Below the pieces are notes generated by a model, which saw only the letters and a list, made by a program, of their open reading frames with translations, did not search any database and was not told where the DNA came from. A program made the position numbers and the translations under genes. A stretch of 64,000 nucleotides of DNA from Halicephalobus mephisto (taxonomy: Eukaryota; Nematoda; Chromadorea; Rhabditida; Panagrolaimidae), in NCBI GenBank assembly GCA_009193035.1, contig SWDT01000027.1, forward strand, positions 1 to 64,000, written 5' to 3'. Every line of letters starts with the position of its first letter. Position 1 is the stretch's first letter. Below, one piece after another: positions 59,901 to 64,000 of the stretch.

Positions 59901-60620
59901 ATTACTATATGAAAATTTTCCGACTTTTATAACTTTTAAAGTACTGTAGGGAAGTGGTTTCATGTTATTCCCTGAGAGGTTTTAGTTAATAATTTTCGAT
60001 TGTGATTATTGAAATTTTTTGAAATAAGTTTTATGAAATATTTAGTTCTATTGAGTATACTGTATAATTTTTACAGATTTAAACCATTTTTAGAACCCCC
60101 GAATTACGGTGCTTGGTACCAGATGCCCCAGCCGGGGGTGTACCCCCCTCCTGCCTATGAGAGGGCTGCACCGACGGTCCCCTACGGGACGTACCCCAGA
60201 CCCTACAGTCGTTCCCCGGACTACTACCCGGAATCAGCTGCAGTCACGAACAACATGGTCCCGTCCCCCCGGAAAAGCCCCCCTGGCGGGTACTACCCCT
60301 CTATCCACGGGTCCCAGGATGTGAGTTTTGGTAGTTCTACCCCAATATTTGTCCGTAGAGGCGCTCCCCCGAACTATAGGCCTTCCTCTGCGCAGTTTAG
60401 AGGAAACGTAAACTACCTGAAAAAATTAGGAAGTCATCTAAGGAATGAAAACTACAAAAGACCTCAAAAAATGAAGAAATTGTCCAAGGAACAACTGGCC
60501 AGGATTATGAAAAGACAAGTAGGGTCTTTCGTGGATGCGATCAAGAAAATCTACGAATGGCGGGATTGGATCTGGTGGGGCAGTCTAAAGTACCTCAAAA
60601 TCGCTAGTGCATTCGTTTAG
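56977..60620 (+). CDS. Secreted Pro/Tyr-rich protein with basic, Trp-rich tail
   Basis: A 14-base first exon (56977-56990), exon 59305-59381 and exon 60094-60620 join in phase to about 205 residues. The start MAYIR-GLLSALIFANLACCS is a clear signal peptide formed only by splicing. Then comes a low-complexity region rich in P, Y, G and S (YPPPAYE, YPRPYSRSPDYYPE), a basic helix (KKLSKEQLARIMKRQVG) and a Trp-rich end (YEWRDWIWWGSLKYL). No known domain is recognised; extracellular-matrix or cuticle-associated roles are possible but unproven. Intron 1 is 2.3 kb and full of MITEs. A donor GAT|GTGAGT at 60320 allows splicing to the exon at 61721 instead. Confidence 0.6.
57919..58103 (+). mobile_element. 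MITE, CTGTTAGGA/TCTTAACAG family, copy D
   Basis: It starts CTGTTGAGACAGAAACTAG and ends TTTTAACAG. With copy E and the link GGTTTTTAATCAATATAATC it repeats the B-C pair at 53837-54246. Confidence 0.85.
58144..58330 (+). mobile_element. MITE, same family, copy E
   Basis: It starts CTGTTAGGACAGAAACTAG and ends CCTATCTTAACAG. It is almost identical to copy C. Confidence 0.88.
59397..59825 (+). repeat. Two direct copies of a 135-bp unit in an intron
   Basis: 59399-59535 and 59660-59810 share ACACAAAAAATG(A/T)AACTTTTAGTACAGTAA, TCACTATTAAGTTACAATTTC and CACATTTCG(C/T)AATTGTTA. Confidence 0.75.
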
Positions 60621-60809
60621 AATTACGGTAGTCAAGGATCTGGGTTCTCAAAAAAGTAAGGAAATTCCTAATTTAAAAATTTTTAAAATTACTCATTTTC
60701 TAAAATTAATTTTGAAATTTATGTTTCTAAATTATTCAAAACAAATTAAAAAAAATAATTAATTCTAATTAAAATGTAAAAAATTGCACTTTTTACATAC
60801 CGTATTCTA

Positions 60810-61380
60810 AAAACCCAAATTTCAAAATTCTGTAACTCGGCGAATATTGAATGAATTTTAATAACTTTACTATTTTATTTAAAATCGAAAAATACTGTGA
60901 AATTAATTTTTAAAAAGTTTTTTGTAAAATCAAAGTTGACGTCAGAACAGAACGCCAAGATTTAAATTTAAAAAAAACAAAATTGGCGCCGGAACAGAAC
61001 GCCAAGGTTTAAATTTAAAAAAAAACTAGATTGGCGCCGGAACAGAACGCCAAGGTTTAAATTTTAAAAAATCAAATTGGCGCCGGAACAGAACGCCAAA
61101 GTTTAAATTTTAAAAAAAACTAAATTGGCGCCGGAACAGAACGCCAAAGTTTAAATTTTAAAAAAAACTAAATTGGCGCCGGAACAGAACGCCAAAACGT
61201 AAAAGTTCTCCATTATGTAGAGCTAAATCCTTTAATTTTAAATGTTTCTGTAAAAATCGTCTCTAATTTAAAATTTTTAATATAAAACGAAATAACAAGA
61301 CGATATAGATGTTGTAAAAAAGAATTACAAAAATCCACTTAATATTCACTAAGTTACAAAGCTTTAAAATTTGGATTTTT
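60810..61380 (+). repeat. Inverted-repeat element with six GAACAGAACGCCA units
   Basis: The left end (CCCAAATTTCAAAATTCTGT, AACTCGGCGAATATTGAAT) is inverse to the right end at 61320-61380 (AATATTCACTAAGTTACAAA, GCTTTAAAATTTGGATTTTT). In the middle, GAACAGAACGCCAA with TTGGCGCCG repeats at 60944, 60992, 61040, 61086, 61134 and 61182, a 46-48 bp period. Confidence 0.85.
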
Positions 61381-61542
61381 TGAAGAAAGTTTATATGTGA
61401 TTATTTTTCACAAATTACTACTTTATGGATCAAATTTTTACTTTTGAAAGAATTTCCTTACTTTTTCGACGTATTTTGATCTGTTTGGTTTAAGTTTTCC
61501 TTCAGGATTTCACAGTATTAACTACATCCTTTATTCTTTGTT

Positions 61543-61672
61543 TTTATCGAAGTTGCAACATCAACCTTCAATCTGCCCCGACTTGGTCCAGCCCTAACTC
61601 TGAACTAGCGATCCAATTGTGTAACCTCTGGTTTTGAATATATTGATTGATGTTGATTGCAACTTCGATAAA
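61543..61672 (+). repeat. Short foldback element
   Basis: TTTATCGAAGTTGCAACATC is inverted at 61645-61672 (TGATGTTGATTGCAACTTCG, then ATAAA), about 27 bp per arm, a MITE-like foldback of 130 bp. Confidence 0.7.
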
Positions 61673-61720
61673 GTTTTTTTTTTGCGCAAAAAACAAAAAT
61701 CCTAAATTTGTCCTACACAG

Positions 61721-62380
61721 AAATCTCGACAAACAGCTGTTGATCGATATCTGCCTTTGTTGAACAAGAGGAAATCGACCCCGAGGCCACCCTCCCCGGA
61801 CGCTGCTAGTGTCATGAGGACTCTCCAGCCGAGGAGGCCGTTGGTGGAGAGTTGGAAGTGCATCAACAAGCCTTGTAAAAAAACTACAGTTTTCCCAGTT
61901 ACGGTATCTCCTCAAAAACCAAATCCACTGAATCCAAGGCCAAGTCTTTCAAAAAAGAAACCTCAAGTTGTTATCAGTGTTGTGAAAGGCGTGTCGAGAC
62001 CCAAAGTCACCCCAAGACCTCAGAAATCAAAGACTTTCGCTACCGTACCAGGGATAAGATTGGAGTCCGTCAAACCTTACACTTTCCGGCCAAGACACAG
62101 AATGAGTGAAAGAACAAGAACTCCAGCAACTATTTCATCGACAGTTCCATCGAGGGTTTCATCGACGGTTCCATCAAGGACTTCAACAACGACTCCATCA
62201 ACGCCAAAAAAGACAGAAATAATCCCTAAGACTACGGTCAGATCGAAAGCAAGCACTTCTGTCGAGCCTCCTGCAGAATTCCCCTACAGTCTCTTCTGGG
62301 TTAGTCCCGGAGTGAAGTGGTTGCTGCGTGATGTGTTGCGTAACCCTTTCCTCGAGTGGCCATTCACCTCGGTTGAGTGA
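61721..62380 (+). CDS. Alternative 3' exon, Pro/Thr/Ser-rich basic region
   Basis: CCTACACAG opens a 219-codon frame with no ATG near its start, so it is an internal or terminal exon. It reads KSRQTAVDRYLPLLNKRKS, then a Pro/Ser/Thr/Arg-rich stretch with a SSTVPSR repeat and TTTPSTPKKT, and ends in a Trp-containing hydrophobic tail (FPYSLFWVSPGVKWLLRDVL). Its phase fits the donor at 60320, which would give a secreted protein of about 325 residues. The tail resembles in style the Trp-rich end of the shorter form. Alternatively it belongs to a separate gene. Confidence 0.55.
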   Translation, partial: KSRQTAVDRYLPLLNKRKSTPRPPSPDAASVMRTLQPRRPLVESWKCINKPCKKTTVFPVTVSPQKPNPLNPRPSLSKKKPQVVISVVKGVSRPKVTPRPQKSKTFATVPGIRLESVKPYTFRPRHRMSERTRTPATISSTVPSRVSSTVPSRTSTTTPSTPKKTEIIPKTTVRSKASTSVEPPAEFPYSLFWVSPGVKWLLRDVLRNPFLEWPFTSVE

Positions 62381-62381
62381 A

Positions 62382-62490
62382 GACCTGAATGCAAAGGTCC
62401 AATTCGATCCTCGTACTAGACAACTCACACCAGTGTTTGCACTTGACCGTTCACCTTTGAACCCGAAAAGCACGCAAGCGGGGGACTAAA
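62382..62490 (+). other. Coding-like stretch, not assigned
   Basis: Just after the stop at 62380 another frame reads EDLNAKVQFDPRTRQLTPVF followed by ALDRSPLNPKSTQAGD and a stop. Composition is protein-like, so it may be part of an alternative end of the preceding exon. Confidence 0.3.
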
Positions 62491-62499
62491 TATATTTAT

Positions 62500-63285
62500 T
62501 TAAATTAAAAATTAAATAATTTTAGAAAAAAATTAAAACATAAGTATAGTATCGAATAATCAGAATTTCCAGGGAAAGTCATCCAAGGCGCACAGAAACA
62601 ACGTGAGAAGACCATCATTCAGATTCTAAAAATTTTACTTTTCGGGCTAGGGTCGCTTGCTTGCTGTCTAATCCGCCTTGTTTCACGTGGGGAATATTTT
62701 CCTAAAGTCGAAGATTTCAAATGCCTTCTATCTCATTTTGTGGTTTACTGTATATCCATCCAGAATCCATCTCGATTCTCACTAAATAAGCTTCTAAAAA
62801 ATTAATAAAAATCTAAAATTCAAATTTTTTTTTAAATTTAAAATATTTTTAGTTTATTAAATAATTATTCAGAATCTATAAAATTTTTTTTGGATTTTCT
62901 TCTGAAAAAAAATTTAAAATTTAAAAAATTAAATTTCATATATGAAATCTCAAAAAAAATTTATTTTTCATTTTTTTTTTAAATTTAATTAATTTTAATA
63001 ATTGTTTAAAAATAGATCTTTTTTTACTTATTTAATTGTTTTTTAAAAAAATCGAAGAAATTTTAAAAATTTATAAATAATTTTGATTTAAAAAAACATT
63101 TATAAAAAATGAAAAATTTCCGAATTTTGCACTTTAAAATTCACTAAAATTATATAATTATTTTTGAAACTTCGACTTGGGTAGAAATATTTCTTTAAAA
63201 ATATTTGTTTATTAACCGTATTTAATCCCTGAGATCTAATCTCTAGCCGCCGTTTTTGTGACAAACTAATTCCGGAGGGCATTTC
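62500..63285. other. AT-rich spacer or intron, no gene seen
   Basis: Mostly A/T runs with no open frame of note. It could be an intron if the exon at 63289 belongs to the secreted-protein gene. Confidence 0.45.
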
Positions 63286-63288
63286 CAG

Positions 63289-63669
63289 CCCGACTTCGTG
63301 AGGGTCTCTAGAAGACAGCTTCCAGCTCAAATCGTCCTCATGAGGATCTTCCAGATGGTACAGTATCATCTGACTCATGCTGCTTGGGAATTTGAGGAAC
63401 TTCGCAGAATCACGGATCCAGAAAACACCGGCACTCCTACGCCTTTGGATTTGGACATTTTCGGCCTGGGAACCACCACGAATCCTTCTTCAAAGTCTTC
63501 TGAAAACAAGAAAAAAGAAAAAATGGTTAAATTTAAAAAACAAAAAGGAGGACTCAAGAAGTACGGATCTGCAGAAGAGGTCTCCGTCGAGCAGAACCTG
63601 GATCAGACGTCGGGCGAAAACAAATCCGAAGAAACTAAAAAAATCAAAAAAGTTCCTAAAATTAATTAA
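63289..63669 (+). CDS. Terminal exon of an unidentified gene, Lys-rich end
   Basis: ATTTCCAG precedes a 126-codon open frame: PDFVRVSRRQLPAQIVLMRI, FQMVQYHLTHAAWEFEELRR, a Pro/Thr linker, and a highly charged Lys/Glu/Ser-rich end (KKKEKMVKFKKQKGG, EETKKIKKVPKIN). The first 45 residues are probably helical. No stop-free ATG lies upstream, so earlier exons are required; none could be fixed. It might be another 3' exon of the gene starting at 56977. Confidence 0.45.
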   Translation, partial: PDFVRVSRRQLPAQIVLMRIFQMVQYHLTHAAWEFEELRRITDPENTGTPTPLDLDIFGLGTTTNPSSKSSENKKKEKMVKFKKQKGGLKKYGSAEEVSVEQNLDQTSGENKSEETKKIKKVPKIN

Positions 63670-64000
63670 AATTAATTAAAATTTAAAAACGGCGGCTAAC
63701 TAATCGATTGCTTAATTAGTGCTTATTAATTTCCATTTTTTAAGTTAACCAAGATGACGTCACAAAAGAGGATTTGAGGAAATCCCGAATATCCCTTAGT
63801 TGATAATTCCCCTTCGTTGAAAGTTTTATTTTTAGCCATCAGTAAGCTCTACAATCATTTTTGATAATTTCGAAATAATAGAAAAAATTTAAAAATTAGG
63901 AAATTAAAAAATTTAAAAATTAGAAAATTTAAAAATCAGAAAATTTAAAAATTTTTAAATTTTCAATTTTGGTCCCGACACGAACGTTGATTAAAATCTT
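63670..64000. other. AT-rich downstream region
   Basis: No gene seen. GGTCCCGACACGAACG near the end is the reverse of the window-wide TTCGTGTCGAGAC word. Confidence 0.5.

Noticed and set aside
60944..61200. CRISPR-like array (regular 46-48 bp units)
   Set aside because: Spacers are not unique, the units are a minisatellite inside an inverted-repeat element, and the genome is eukaryotic.

Overview
The window reads as nuclear DNA of a nematode, most likely Caenorhabditis or a close relative. It is AT-rich, introns end in TTTTCAG and begin with GTAAGT, and several start codons sit a few bases downstream of an unpaired TTTCAG, as expected of spliced-leader trans-splicing. The word TTCGTGTCGAGAC recurs in introns and intergenic DNA. 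Genes were assembled by joining open frames at phase-compatible splice sites, so all exon borders are inferences from sequence.

Region 1 (1-18 kb) is accessory DNA. A 770-bp inverted repeat (1620-2391 and 10101-10851) encloses a five-exon gene for a ubiquitin-like plus kinase-like protein (3256-4943, minus) and a decayed GDG-type (Kolobok-like) transposase, next to which a deleted piggyBac copy has landed in TTAA. From 11.5 to 16.0 kb lie broken genes of a Maverick/Polinton virus-like transposon: the tail of a membrane protein, a small basic protein, a minor-capsid-like protein and the first part of an adenain-type protease. Between capsid and protease sits an intact gene for an immunity-related GTPase (IRG) with a long charged coiled coil. 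A lone exon resembling the TDP-43 N-terminal domain is at 17.4 kb.

Region 2 (19-30 kb) holds two seven-helix receptor genes of one family, about 6 kb apart, bracketing a SLC25 mitochondrial carrier gene. Copied fragments of the second receptor and of an Old Yellow Enzyme gene lie between them. A tRNA-derived SINE with a perfect 12-bp target duplication sits just upstream of the carrier, and a second insertion with an 18-bp duplication just downstream.

Region 3 (30-39.8 kb) is mostly AT-rich tandem repeats, one short unrecognised gene, and a decayed mariner with a MITE inserted in it.

Region 4 (39.8-53.6 kb) is gene-dense: a neuronal-calcium-sensor-like gene, parp-1 (tail to tail with it, 37 bp between stops), a riboflavin transporter, and a carboxylesterase-like gene whose catalytic serine is replaced.

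Region 5 (53.6-64 kb) has several MITEs, foldbacks and minisatellites around a gene for a secreted Pro/Tyr-rich protein with alternative 3' exons, and a final Lys-rich exon of unknown affiliation.
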